Positions 20,783 through 34,234 of a stretch of 64,000 nt of DNA are shown here, in pieces. The translations under genes were made by a program, and so were the position numbers. The notes under the pieces were generated by a model, which had not been told where the DNA came from, made no database searches, and saw only the letters and a list, made by a program, of their open reading frames with translations. Where the stretch lies: NCBI RefSeq assembly GCF_029227915.1, contig NC_079884.1, positions 9,548,001-9,612,000 of the forward strand. The letters are read 5' to 3'. The stretch is from Hydractinia symbiolongicarpus. Taxonomy: Eukaryota; Cnidaria; Hydrozoa; Anthoathecata; Hydractiniidae. The stretch's first letter is position 1. Every line of letters begins with the position of its first letter.

Positions 20783-23700
20783 GGTTTCTACATTAACTAC
20801 TATTATTTTGTTGGAAAAATGTTTGATTTCTAAAGTTTTATTTAAATCTTGAAATGCAACTCAAAAAGATGTCACATCTAATATGGCTTATACCTGCTAA
20901 AGTTGGTTGGGAATTCTGCTGGAAATTCTGCACTCGCTAATATACTTTGTTATTCCAAAAAATTGTGTCATTACGATTTTTAATAAACAAAAACTCCATT
21001 TTTAGTTTTAGGAAGCAATTTGTTAATGAGTATAGATTCATCTCCGCTCTTCGACACCAATCAAAACATCACAAGCGATCAATTTCTAACTCCTGCAAGA
21101 GTGAAGAAGGACATTCTACGAATTCTGATATCGTGTGGAAGGGCGATAGAAAAGACAAAATGTGAATATGTATGTTTGATACAATGAGCACTATCTTTTG
21201 TCAAAACAAAAAACATGTTGTAGCTAACTTATTCTGGTAATTCTTTAGGGCAACATCATCAGTGGTCGTGGTTGCGCTCAAGGATCTGTGTGTAACTATT
21301 TTCTTCCTCCGGTGGACGCCGCTAATGTAAGTTCCCTAACATAACGAGGGAATTTTTCTAAATCAAATCTTCATCTAACTGAAAAATATTGCATTCTTAG
21401 GACTTCGACATGATAAGGCAGTTCACTGCGATTATCCAGGCGATTGTTCCTGCCATAGTTGCTGTGCATAACGATGAGCATAACATCTATCCACCACGTA
21501 CTGCTGTAGTCAATCCATTAAAAACCGTGGTTCCTTGTCTTTCACAAAGTTATGGAAGCCTGAGAGCTGCAACACGGGTAAGTGTTAATATACTACCAGT
21601 TATAACAATGTACTTGTGATATTATTGAAAAATTTACAGCTTAAATATTTTATATTACTTTTAGTATTTTCAGCGAAAATTAAAAGTTACGAAAGGAGAG
21701 TATCAAATCACAAGAGGTAGCTTTCACACCTTCCCTATGAAACAAGATTGTCAACCATCTAAGGTGACAAGTAAAGATGTGCAGAAATTCTCCATATTCT
21801 ACGAAGCATTTGTGACATTCTTAGCTATGGAACGAAAAGTTCAACTTAGTCTAACGAAGAAATTTTTTCACCATCTTCAATAAGTTGACGAGATGTAAAT
21901 TAGTTGTATAATAATACTTGTTGTAATAATTTAGTTTGGCAACATGTTACGCTCTTTTAACCGTATTCGGTCCGTATATTATATGGCTATGAAACTATAT
22001 TGATCTATATCTATAAATATCTATATATATCTATAAATTTTTAGGTCCGATACCTTTCTTTGATATTGGCCATTACTCGAAACTACCCCTAAAAATCTCT
22101 ATGAAATCTTTATAATGGGGAAAATTTAATAACTCCTGTTAGAATTATTATTAGAACTTCAAAGTTGCAACACAACTTTGTTTTATTAAGAAGAATCATT
22201 TTGCATAATTTAGAAACATGATCAATCCGACTTCCCGAAATCGGAAAAAAACGGATTTTCGGGCAAGTTTTGGCAATTTTTTATGCGATCCACGTAAAAA
22301 CCGCCTTAGAAGAAATGAATCTTTAAAGTTATTTTAAAAATTGATGAGAACAATGATTATGTGAAAAAAGCTCCCCAAGTAAATGAGATTCATAAAAAAA
22401 ATATTTCCCTCTAGAGTATTAACAACAATTACAGAATCTTTCAAATTTCCATTGTTTTCTAAAGTAATGGAAATCATGCAGTTAACATTTGTCGCGTTTG
22501 ACATTTGTAGCGTTTGACATTTGAAGCATTTGATATTTGTAGCGTTTGACATTTGAAGCATTTGATATTTGCCAATCGAAATCTAATTTGAACCTCTTCT
22601 CCTTCCTCTTCTTCTGGGGATAACAATTTAAGAAGTTGATGTACATCAACTTTGTCAAAATATAATTTTGTGGAATGATTTTAAGGATGATAAAATGTTT
22701 TGTTTCCCAAAAAAAACGTGGTACAGTATTTTTTAGCAGGAGACCTGTTTTATTTTCTATCTATTAAAAAATTAATTTTAATACAAGTATTTACTTTACA
22801 GGCTTATATTCCTTTTTTTATCATTTTTTATAAGAATTCAGTTTGTTTCATTTCCTTCTTCAATACTGACATTAACATTTTGATTTTTTTGTGGTGTGAA
22901 ACACCGGTTGCTTTTAAATGTAAAAGTGGCAACAAACTCTGTTTTACCTAACTACCGCTCTTTGTTGATATATTCTATGCCCTTTTATGCGAAAGCACTT
23001 TTTACTCAGATGGTACGGTATAACAAATAGCATTAATAGATCCATAAACAATGATGTTTATTACAGGAGACGAACCAATCAAACAAACCTTTGGTCCTCA
23101 GTTGTTTGAAAGCGAGGTACTTTAGATAACTGTATGACAATAATAATTAACTGATAAAAATTTGAATTTTCGCATAGTTGCGTTCATACGAGAAAAAACA
23201 TTTACCCGCCTACCGAGATCTCAGGTGCGCACGACCGAGATCTCGGTAAGCGGGTAATGTATTTTTCCATATGAACAGAGGTTTCCTCGGTTGGCGAGAT
23301 AAATTTATGTCGATTCGGCATAATTTTCAAAAATAAACAATATATTCTTATCACAATAAACAATAGAAACTTATCACACGGTATTTTCCCATCCGAGGAA
23401 AAGTTTTCTCACCCATGCCATATGAAAAAAATGAAATGAAAAAGTAAAAATTATATCATGTAGAAATATTTCCTAGCCGAGGAAATGTTTCCCATATAAA
23501 CAGCCCCTTAGTTGCGCTTGTTGATAAATCATGCATCAAGCAGTAACTTATTGAAAAATTCAACTTCAGTCATTATCAAATTCAACTTCAGTCATTATTA
23601 AATTCAACTTCAGACATTATCAAACTCAACTGCAGACATCATCAAATTTAACTTCAGACACTATTTACTTGTAAAGTTAAATAGATAACTCCTCTCTATT

Positions 23701-23921
23701 CAGGAAAAACTGGTACAAGAAACATAACTTTTGCAAATACTATCACTTTTTCGCAATCTTAGTCCATTTAATATGGAATGCCATAACTATTTTATGTATT
23801 TGAGTTTTATTACATAAGGTGCATTCTCTATTACAACATGTGCGTTCTATATTACAAGCACTAATCTGAAATAGGTTCCTGTCCTTCAAGCAGTGCAGTT
23901 TTTTCGTGATAATCGTCAATT
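20783..23921 (+). repeat. Recent tandem duplication, unit 2 (~3.1 kb)
   Basis: Second copy of the unit at 17388. It is shorter mainly because of a ~260-bp deletion at 23169-23171, corresponding to 19786-20047 in unit 1, with a TAG at both breakpoints. It also has an insertion in a GTTTGACATTTG minisatellite at 22490-22570 and extra bases near 23390. The unit ends at ATAATCGTCAATTG before unrelated sequence. Confidence 0.9.
21026..21883 (+). CDS. Unrecognised four-exon gene, copy 2
   Basis: Exons 21026-21169, 21249-21326, 21401-21577 and 21665-21883 correspond one-to-one with copy 1. The coding differences I see are a silent GGT to GGC at the start of exon 2 and a Leu to Phe change at the second codon of exon 3. 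All splice sites and the reading frame are intact. Equal preservation of both copies says the duplication is recent or both are used. Function unknown. Confidence 0.6.
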
Positions 23922-25833
23922 GCGCTATTCTTTATTGGTGACGATGATTTGGCCCCATGCAGGTATTATGGGAAAAGGTCCTACATGATGGCATTTTGGT
24001 TTGTTGATAAAGTTGATAGCGGCAACTTCGTAATAACAGCACAGGGGCCACAGGGATCAAGGTTGCATCAGTAGTTCCAACATTTTTTTGCATTAAAGTC
24101 ATAAATTTCAAAATTAAAAAAAAATATAAACACAAAAATAATGTAGAAAAATCTATGAGCAAGTTCAGTTAAAATCTACCTCACCCCTAGAAGGAAAGAA
24201 AGAGAGAGACTTGCTTTGTCAGTATTCTCAGAATATTCTTGGAAATATTAAAATGAATAATTATAAAGATAAATTTCTGTTTTTTTATCAATGTTATTAA
24301 ATACAAAACCTTTTAAGCATAGCTTCAACCCATTCTAAATTTTGGACCAAAGTTTCTTGCTCAAAGTATTATGTTACTGGTATCCGTGATATGATAATTT
24401 TAAATTATGAACAAGTGGTGGCCTAATTGCGCATGCTTACTGCACTTGCTTCCGCATCTGCTTTGTAAGTGTCATATAGACTTGCCTTTCGTGCTAAAAA
24501 TTAAAAGAAAATACAGTTTATAGTTCCAAACTTTCTTTCTCAAAGTATAGTCACAATTTAGAAATAACCCTGTAATGAAGTTTGAACCGTAACATTCACC
24601 TACTTAGGACAAACCGATACTATTCTTGTAGAAGATATGGTAACGTCTTTTATACAAAGTAAGTTAGTAATGCATACAAGAGTTTAACTAGTATTTTATT
24701 TCATGTAAATTTCGAAATGATATCTAATACCACACAAGTAAAAAGTTGGACTTTTAATCAACGTCAAAGTTTTTAGTGTCGTTATAAAATTGACAGAAAT
24801 AGGATGTTATATATATGCCTTTCACTATGCCTGTGGCCTTTTAATATTTCTTTTTGGATTTGTCATCCTAAAATAGAATTGTTAAGATTATGTGTTATTT
24901 ATAGTCTAGTATTTTCCTGCGGATCAAATTAATTTGTTCTGAGTTTTGACACACGTAACGATGTGAAATGACCTTGTTTGTCAACTCGACGATAGAACGT
25001 GACAAAATGACCCTATAAATTTCTTCTCAAGTATATCAGTTAAACCATTTTGTATAATACGCATCACTTCATTTCCAAGCGTGTTGTATCCACCTAAAAC
25101 TATTCAAACGACATAATTTTCACGAGTGCAGTAAAATAATTTGATATCGAAAATAAACAAACTGCTGATTTCTTGCATAATATTTTATACTTAATAAGGA
25201 TACATGAAACTCCCAAATCGTTACTTTCAACTACTTTTTTATATCCTTTGAAAACTTATAACATAAAATATTTATTTTAAATAAAAATTATAAATTTTTA
25301 ACATGAAAAAAATAAAAAAGTGAAAATATGAAATAACATATTTTTTTTAATAAAAATTAATTGTTTCACATTTAAATCTTGCTATTTCAAAAATAATTTT
25401 TTGCTTGATACACCTACGTTTTAGACTAAAGAGATACAAGATTTTGTGAATATGAAGACAAAAGTAAAATATTACTATTCTGGGCATACTGAGCTTTCAA
25501 ACGATGCCTGTTTTTTTTTACTTAAAAATGAATTGTTAAGATTTATCACAGTGTGAAGGTAAAAAAGTACAACGGAGAAGCACGAAAAGCAACTTTTCGA
25601 TATAACTTCAGACTATAAAGACTATAAAAAGCAAAACTGTGACACTTTTTTAACACTTATGTGGTGTAGATTTGAATAGTGTGATTTTTATATGCGATAG
25701 GCTTAAAACGCCTGTATATTTTAGGCTTAAGGGGTTTATACCTTACTCCCGTCAGCGACTCGAAAACGTTGTTTAATTTTAACATCTTTCCAGTTTATAT
25801 TTTATGACAAAAATATATACTTTTATATATTTT
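23922..25833. other. AT-rich intergenic stretch, nothing recognised
   Basis: No coherent frame, splice pattern or repeat boundary seen. Confidence 0.4.
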
Positions 25834-26832
25834 TATATTGCAGCAATCGTAAGGCAATCGTAAGGCATATTACGAATTGAATGTTGCAAGCCATGGCGAG
25901 AGACTGAAATTCGACAAAACTCCAAAATACCTTGGAGTCACACTGGATCGAACCCTGACCTACAAACAGCATCTGATGGAAGTTTCCTCTAAAGTCTCCA
26001 AAAGGAACAGCCTACTGAAAACACTTGCCAGCAACAAATGGGGTGCAGATTTTTTAACGCTGAGAACGTCTGCCCTAGCCCTATGCTATTCTGTTGCAGA
26101 ATATTGCTCCCCTGCCTGGAGTCAAAGTCATCACTGCAACAAGATCGACACCTCATTGAACGAGTGTCTCAGACTTGTAAGTGGCTGCATAAAAGCCACA
26201 CCGACAGAACTTCTACCGATACTGTGTGGAATCGAACCTGCAGACATAAGAAGAGACAGAAACATTCTTGAACTCCACAAACGTACCCTTTCTGACGGTC
26301 ATATGATTGCCGACATAAGAACACAACCATTGTTGGACAACAGGATAAAGAGTAGAATACCGCTATCAACCCGAATGCACTCACTAGCCCTTGAAAACGA
26401 TTCGAGTTCTCCAAAATCATGGGCTGCAGCAACTTGGAAAACACGGTGGCGAGAATCGAACTTTCGACTCAAACAATTCATACCAGATCCGTCGGATAAG
26501 CCTAATGGTCACGACCTCGAGCGCCGACATTGGGTGTTGCTAAATCGTATCCGCTCAGGCTACGGAAGATATGCTAACTTCATGCATAGAATTGGATTAG
26601 TTGATAGCCCAAATTGCGTCTGTGGTGAAATTCAAACCCCACAACATGTACTGACATGCCAAAGAATTGATATCCGAGGCAATATCGGAACTGTTGATGA
26701 TGATTTTCGTTCGTGGCTACGTGATAATACTATTTTAGATATATGATAGGATTTTATCATATGTTTTGGAATGTATATCTAGATTATCAGTGTCGTACTC
26801 TACTGTTCATACGCATATATATATATTGCAGC
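25834..26832 (+). mobile_element. 5'-truncated jockey/CR1-like LINE with target duplication
   Basis: The insertion is bracketed by an exact 11-base direct repeat, TATATTGCAGC, at 25834-25844 and 26822-26832. Between them are the last ~295 codons of a non-LTR retrotransposon ORF2 and a short 3' UTR ending in a TA-rich tail. The truncation at the 5' side and the duplicated target are signs of target-primed reverse transcription. Confidence 0.8.
25877..26746 (+). CDS. C-terminal part of non-LTR retrotransposon reverse transcriptase
   Basis: An uninterrupted 289-codon frame from the first ATG; the phase is open a few codons upstream to the insertion junction. KFDKTPKYLGVTLDRTLTY is the conserved segment just after the RT catalytic core of jockey-type elements. 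The thumb region (LALCYSVAEYCSPAWSQS) follows, and CVCGEIQTPQHVLTC at the end is the typical CxC...H...C knuckle. The catalytic YADD region is absent because of 5' truncation, so the product cannot be active alone. Lack of any stop suggests recent insertion. Confidence 0.85.
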   Translation: MNVASHGERLKFDKTPKYLGVTLDRTLTYKQHLMEVSSKVSKRNSLLKTLASNKWGADFLTLRTSALALCYSVAEYCSPAWSQSHHCNKIDTSLNECLRLVSGCIKATPTELLPILCGIEPADIRRDRNILELHKRTLSDGHMIADIRTQPLLDNRIKSRIPLSTRMHSLALENDSSSPKSWAAATWKTRWRESNFRLKQFIPDPSDKPNGHDLERRHWVLLNRIRSGYGRYANFMHRIGLVDSPNCVCGEIQTPQHVLTCQRIDIRGNIGTVDDDFRSWLRDNTILDI

Positions 26833-29800
26833 TTAGAAAATATAAAGTAAGTCAACATGGGCTGTGGGAATTTCATGTATCTTTAAGACAGGGAGTATTA
26901 TATGGAAGACGACTTCTTAGTTGGCAGAGCAACACTCAGAAACAGGTTTGTAACAAATACGTTAAGTAGAAAAAAATAATATGTTTTGGAATTCAGGAAT
27001 CACAAATCCTTACAACAACATTGTCCTTTGCGATATTTAGCAGAAATAGCATAAGTTTGTATAGATCTATTTATTTTTGTTGTCTTTCACATATATCTTT
27101 AGCGTCAATTGTAAAAGCTACCAATCTATCCTAATTATATTCTGTCCCCTCACTTGCGTACATCACTGTTAACTTCCCGATTCATGATAAACTTGCTTCT
27201 TTAACTGTGCCATTAGAACCTTTTTGTGATGGCGATATATAAAATATAAACAGATATTACATGGTAATGTTTATAACTCATGTTAAAATTATTTATTCTC
27301 AACTTATATAATGGTATTTATTATCTAAAAAAATTTTCTATCAAATGGTATATTTACCATTGAGTAAATAAAAGGTGTAATTATCGCTTAATGCCTTAAT
27401 GTACAAAGTACACCTTTTAAATAAATTGCTAGGGGCCATCCTCGTCCCCAGGTTTTTTTTTGTCTTTTTGATATGAGCTCTCATATCAAGAAGGCAAAAA
27501 ATCCTGGGGAAGAGGGTGGCTAGAAGCATTAAAAAGGTGGACGTATTCTCATACTTTAAATTAATTTTTGTTTTATTTCTTCGTTAGCAACCTCGTCCCA
27601 GGCTTCTTAAGATTTTTACATTAGCACGTCGCGTCACGTCATATTTTTGGCTGGACATGTCGTACCACTTATGTACTTTTAGGCCTAAAATTGTTATTGT
27701 TGGTGGTGGTAGTGTTTTTATTTAATTTAATTTATTTATTTATTTTTTTGTTGTTGTTATTATTATTATTTCTGTCGTAGTAGTAGTATTCAAAGTCGTT
27801 GTTGTTTTTTATCAACGAAGCATTTAATTGTCGGTAAAATGCTTTGATGATGTGTTTTTCCCAGCATGCACGTGTTTTCAACAATGTTTTTATGTAGAAC
27901 ATAACAAAAACTCTTAAGAAGTGCAGGTAAAAAAATAACGTCTTTTATTAAGATATCTATTGAACATATTAGAATAAAACGATTGTGAACTCAGTTGAGA
28001 ATGTTCATAAAAAACATTTTTTTGTAATATACACACGAAATAACAACATGGGGTCCAAAAATTATCTCCATGGTTCTTTTCAATGTTTTTAAGACCATTG
28101 AATAATTCAAATAAAACAAGTTTTGAACTCATTTAAAATGTTCGTTGTAAAAAAACGTAAGTGTCACTGGGTGATATTAATGGTAAACTTTGTACCCAGA
28201 CCTTTCTTATGATTGAATTTACAAAGCTGGAGATACTGTTAAAAACAATTTTTTTAACTCATGTAATTATTTCTATCTATTCTATTATCTTTATTATAAT
28301 TCTTTGTGTACTTAATAGTATTAATAAGCCCGTAAGTTTTCCCTAATGCTTCAATTAAAAGCACAGGACATTTATTAATTTTTTTAAATATTCGAAGGGG
28401 GCATTTTTTTTGAGGGAAGGATTTAATTAGGGAAGGGGGAGTTTATTTTAAAGTTGTATTATGTCTATTGATTATGACAGATTATTATATTTAACATGTA
28501 TAATAGTTAATATTAATAATGCTCCTCTTGCTATTTCAGTTGGTTAGGTATCCATTTAAAAAGGGGTGTTATAAAAGAGGCATAAAAAAAAGAAATATTA
28601 CAAATTTTAAGTTTCAAAAGACTTTTTAATTTAGGAAAGGGGTCTTTAAATTGATGCATTAGTAAATACTTTTAATGACTCTAATTATGTTAAAATATAC
28701 GCCCACATAGATACCACCCTCATCCAATCGTCTTTTAAAAGAACAAATTCAATCTTTTTTGCCTTTAAGCAAGTTAGCAAGCTAGTCAAATAAAGTGAAG
28801 AAGATCTAGATATTTTATCTTATAATATGTTGTGCAAGTTTGTCAAAGGAAAAGTACGTAGGCGCTAGATTTCTGCTCACCTTATGGGCGTTCACTACTC
28901 AACCCCCACCCTCACCTGTTGTAACCATTATATTATATTATATCGTTACACAAGAATAATAATTTGATTTGCTGACTGACAATTTTAATTTCCAGGATGG
29001 TAACATTTAACAAGCCAACATCGTACCCAGGGACCTATGTCACTTCTGATATCTGGCTAGCGCTCCCACGCATATCATAAAAAAGGAGAAAGAAACCCTA
29101 GAAACGAGATTGTCAAAAATCGTTAATTTTTCGCAACTGCTATAGATAATTTAAAAAGGCGTCACCGTCACCGTCAGCGTTACCGTCGTCGTTGTCGTCG
29201 CTTAAATCAGACTTTGACGTCTGTGTTACTTTCATCAAATTACGTCAGCAATGTTTAGGTCAAAATTGGTTTTCGTTTTTTTATTTCGTGCCATGTAAAA
29301 GTAAAAGAATTTAATCATTTATGAGAAGTAAAAGAAAAATTAATGAACATAGAAAAGATAGTAAAAATACTTTGAGTAAAAAAGAAAATAGCTCGGTTGG
29401 AAATTTAAAAATAATTTAACTAAGTTGTTTAAGTGTTACAAAAGGAAGGCGTAGTAAGCGAACTGAAAACTATTTTGCTTATTAATTCTTCTATGCTTTT
29501 TATTATTATAATATATAATATGAACTATGGTTTATGTTTAGGATTAAGAATGTTTTTATCCAATTAACTTATTATCAGCTTAGCGCCCTATCATCTGGAC
29601 TTATTTTTTCATTTTTGACAACGTCAGTTTTTATTTATTTATTTATTTATTTATTGTTATTTGTCCAATCCCTGCCTTATTCAGGAAGGAAATAATTTAT
29701 TAAAAAATAAGTAAGTTTGTATTAAGATGAAATTTTCATGACACGATTATACCCTGCAGAGATGTTTTGACTTGTTAATTCAAAAGTTGATCCTCTTTGC

Positions 29801-32800
29801 ATATATTTCGTATTGATCCTTAAAATATTATTAATATACATTCTTTCTTTTAGATTACCATGACAACGATCAGATTAATGAAGCTTGGGCGCATAAAAAA
29901 TTTACAAGTAACCCATTCATTTAAGATATACAATTTTTTCTTTTTCCTCTCATTCACATCCTGTTGTATCCCCAGGCAACATTCATTATTTATAGAACAT
30001 TGATTGAACAACAAGAACTAGTATTAACTTATGTGCTGAATAAGTGCTAATTTTGATCGCAAGAAAATAGTCCGTCACCCCTTATCAATGTCGGACTGGT
30101 AAAAGGAACTGTGTCGTAATTTTTTTTTTGCTTTTGTTTGTGGTACTAACATCTTAAAGTGGTCCTCAATACACAGCAGTTTTTTAAAAATATTTCCAGC
30201 TGATTCCACAATAACATAATTAACAATAATTGAGTGAATTTGTTATCGAATGCTGCACACAAAAAAGGATCCCAGTAAACAACCGTTATTTAAAAATCTG
30301 TCTCCTTGACAGGGTCATGGGTCATGTTATTACGTAAGTTAGTTATTGGTTTTTGAACAATGCAAGGTTGTACACAAAATATTGCAGGTAGCTCTACAAT
30401 TCTATTTGTATTGTAAGTCACTTGTTACTCATATCTAAATAGCATTGACGATTTTTTGGCAGAGTAGATTAAAACATGAGTAAAAATAAAGAATGAAAAC
30501 ATATTTTTCTCTGATTAAAGTTTATTTTGTCATCATAGGGAAACATAAATGATATACTACTAGTCATTTATCAAAACAACCCCCATAGTTTAAAAACAAG
30601 GTGATGTACTAACCGACATGAGGTGCGGATAAGGCTCAGTACTAAAGTTCACAGGTGGTCTATTCATGTTAATTCTCGTGAGATTTAAAACGAAACTCGT
30701 AATGTTTTGACACGAGCCATAAATGTAAACTTTCCTTATGTCGTCTATTTTTATTTGACTTCAGAAGATAGCCGAAAAGAAATGAAAGAAAAACGTCCAC
30801 AATGCTCTGCTTAGATTTTTCTTTCGTTTTCGTACACTCTTCTCCATTGATATTATAACTCGATGTTTACTCACGTACAGTTCAACACAAGCTTGTATAA
30901 AAATATTGTTTGACCAATCAAATTATATGTTGTTTATCGTTGTAAAAGGAAGTGAAGTGATCCAATGCGACTTGTTTTATCCCATGCCTCATAATGTCAA
31001 CAAACGCGACAGCAAAAAAAACTTTCAAAATTTTCTTAGGACCTTTTTGACAATAACAAAAGATAGGGATCGTTACTAACAACAACGGTTTATTTGAAAG
31101 AGAAAAATAAGAATCCAAGAAATGTTTGATTTGTACAAAAATATTTCTTAAGTACAAAATCATCATGTTTAGGTTGCAGGGCTTACCCACCCTGCTGTTA
31201 TGAGCGTTTGCAAGTTTTTATTTTGTAAGAGTGATCATTCTAAGAAAGATTAAGTCGTAAAGCATGGAAATAAATTTATCAAAACAAATCCTGTAGCGTG
31301 ACAAAAATGTTCATTTATTTTCAAAAGATTCTACATTCCAAAGTAGTTTTATTATAAAAAATAAGAACCCCACGTTGGGTAGCTAACCTTCCTCCAATAT
31401 TTTTTTCAAACTCAGGATAAACTAGTGGTTAACACTACAGCCAGTCCACGCCATATTAGGGAAAATCTCCTTAGGGTTTCCTTCTCCTTAAAAGGATAAT
31501 TCACAACGAGTGGTATACTTCATAAAGAAACTAAGATATTGTTTATTAATTATATATCGTAAAATACATGAGGTTTTTAGTAAATATGTTAAATTTTAAT
31601 TCGTGGTTTGGTGGTAAACTCACAAATCAGTGTTTCAATTGAGCTTGTGAAAGTACGTGTTTTTACTAAGCTGTTCTCTCAGACAACTCGATTGTTTATA
31701 TTTTTTTTAATAAATGTCTTTATTATCATCTTACTAATTGAGTCAAATGGAAGAACTATGGCAACTATTGACAACAAGTTGTTTTTTGCTTCCAGTAAAA
31801 ACAATTTTTAGGTGTATTATAAAAGATTCTCTTTGGTAATGTTTCTCGGCCATGATTTCATCAGGGTTTTATAAAACAGAAAAGGAAATGCAGAGACTTG
31901 ATTTCATTATTTTCCTAAATAATTTGTGTCATAGTTTGTTGGTTTAGAAAGAGGATAAAATCAGCCTTCAGAAGAAAATTTTTATTAGTTTTAAGATCCT
32001 CTTGTTAAGAAATACAACTTGTTTAAAAAACAATGAAACATTATAACTTCAATCCTGTTTTTAATTTTAGCACACTAGGTGGTCAGATGGTAAAACCTTT
32101 TTTTTTTTACAATTTGTTGGCAAATTGAACAACTGCACCACCTTTTTATGTTGAGAATTCGAACAATCCTTTTTTATGAAATTTAGATGACTCACTAAAA
32201 AATGAAAATAGTTTTTATACAATATAATGGAAAGGAGTTCTAATTTTATCAACATGTATATATTACGTAGATAATAAAATGTTGAAAAAGATTTAATATG
32301 AGGAGATATGAATGAAAAGTTTTCTTTTCCTTTCATAGTTGAACAAAATTTTATCAGAAAAACCGTAGAATGTACTTTTTCTTTTCTGTTTTATTATATC
32401 TCCTTGTATTATAAATTTTTTATCTTCCTTATCGTTTAGGAATAATACATTTGTATTAAATTATCTTTGCTCCAAATTTCATCTGCTTTTTTATATTAAT
32501 CAAAAATCTGACCCGCTGGTAAGCTGTGGGAAACCTTTATAGTTATCTGCCATTTTTAAACGCTTTCTACCACTCCTTCGCGGTGTGTAAAAACATGAAC
32601 AAACTTTTTTTTCCACATTTGAAGTTTTTTTATTTTCAATAAATTTAATTTTATGACAAAGATTAAACCTTAACACTGAACATCGCCAAGACTTGAGCGT
32701 TCAGATTAAAACAAGTGTATGTTGTTCGATTGAAAAATAGTAATTGTTGATAGCAGCGGTTTAAAGTAATAGAATCGGGATTAAACAGTATTGATAGACA

Positions 32801-34206
32801 TTTAACATTAAGTGGCCATAAACCACAAATATAGCTGCATTACTGATAACTTCTGGAAATAATAGCAACCACTAGGTTAAGATAGAAAAGGATTGAAAGA
32901 TAAAAATATATATATATGTATATACACATAATGGCAAAGAATGCTTTAACACAAAAAATCTTTTTTACTTTTTCCGAAACGCACAAGGGAAACAGATTTT
33001 CATTCATGAAAGAACATGTGATGTCGTGATTTAAAGTTACAAAGGTTAAAACTTTTCTTGTGATGAATAATCACCGATTTAAATACCTTTTAAATAAACT
33101 TTGTGTTAGTAAGTAAAAATTCCTCCAAAAACCAGGTGCCATAATGAACATATTTTTGTTTACTTTGTACTCTCACTCTCGTCCCAAGCTCTTAGTTTTT
33201 CCTCATTTGTATAACTTTAATACTGGCTATTATTAGTGTGAATAATCCCAGCTAAATGAATGTACAATTTCTGTAATGACTGCATTAACTTATAACAAAG
33301 ACTGATATGCGGCCAATTTGTCAATCTGCTTAAAGAGCTAATCGCGTTAGCTAGATGAGAAGAGCCTTAACACAACTTTAATCACACGACTAATGAAGCG
33401 CGATTAGAAGAAAAAATAAGTGCTGAAATAGCGTTTTCTGTAAAGGAAATCTAATTGAGATAATATATCGTCCTCTCTAGGTTGCAACGAGGGTTTATGA
33501 GCGCTAGTTAATTTTTCCAATCATATGCTTACAACGAATACCATAAGTTGCTTCCTTTTACGCAGGGTTGGGAATATAAAACATGAGGTATAGCCAAGAC
33601 CTCTTTTCAGTTCAAAATATCACAGGTAAAAAAAACAATACCTGGGGTACATATTTTATAGCAAAAAAATATAAGATTCTTTCAAAGCATAACGATAGGA
33701 TTTCTAGGGATGCCATTCACTCTGCTATGCTAGTCAGCCATTCTTGCAGAACAAAAATACTAGGCTTTATATTGTTCATATAAAAATAATCTGTTTAACT
33801 TAGTTACACAATTTAAAATAAATTACAATTACCATGGTCTAACTTTCTGTAATAACAGAACATAATTTATGCTAAAATATGCATCATAAAAATTTGTTTC
33901 AACAGTATCGCTTTTTTAGCGTATAAAATCGAAACATTATATATTTCTATACTTGTAAATAAAAAATAAAAGTTATGTATCAGTGCCGGATGAAACCATG
34001 GCAACATTATAGTAATGCTGATGATGGTGCTAAATAAGTTTCAACTAAATTTTCGCTTATCGCGATTCAATGGGAAACAGAGTAACCTTTTTCAGTTATA
34101 GAAAGGACAAAAATAAGTTATCTATATATTTAAATGCAATTCTGTGATAATTTATACTAGATATAAATCCTAGAACTCTCGACAGAGTCGGGGACAAGTT
34201 TAAATA
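26833..34206. other. Gene-poor AT-rich intergenic stretch
   Basis: No gene recognised. It holds a foldback element at 27435, a trinucleotide-rich patch near 29158-29205, a TTTA microsatellite at 29630-29655, and a short fragment at 29025-29110 containing GATATCTGGCTAGCGC that recurs at 61360. Confidence 0.4.
27435..27520. mobile_element. Small foldback element with CCTCGTCCCCAGG ends
   Basis: The left end, GCCATCCTCGTCCCCAGG, and right end, CCTGGGGAAGAGGGTGGC, are near-perfect inverted repeats; the centre GATATGAGCTCTCATATC is a perfect palindrome. The same sequence style occurs at 41911-41993 and fragments at 42985 and 63605. Confidence 0.6.
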
Positions 34207-34212
34207 TTTATT
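34207..34212 (-). promoter_or_regulatory. AATAAA polyadenylation signal of ZIC gene
   Basis: AATAAA on the minus strand, about 22 bases after the ZIC stop codon. Confidence 0.5.
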
Positions 34213-34234
34213 CGGTATTCTATTGGTTCATTAG

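Noticed and set aside
26833-26950. Exon downstream of the LINE
   Set aside because: About 38 open codons between an acceptor-like TTGCAG and GTTTGT, but no recognisable protein and no partner exon.
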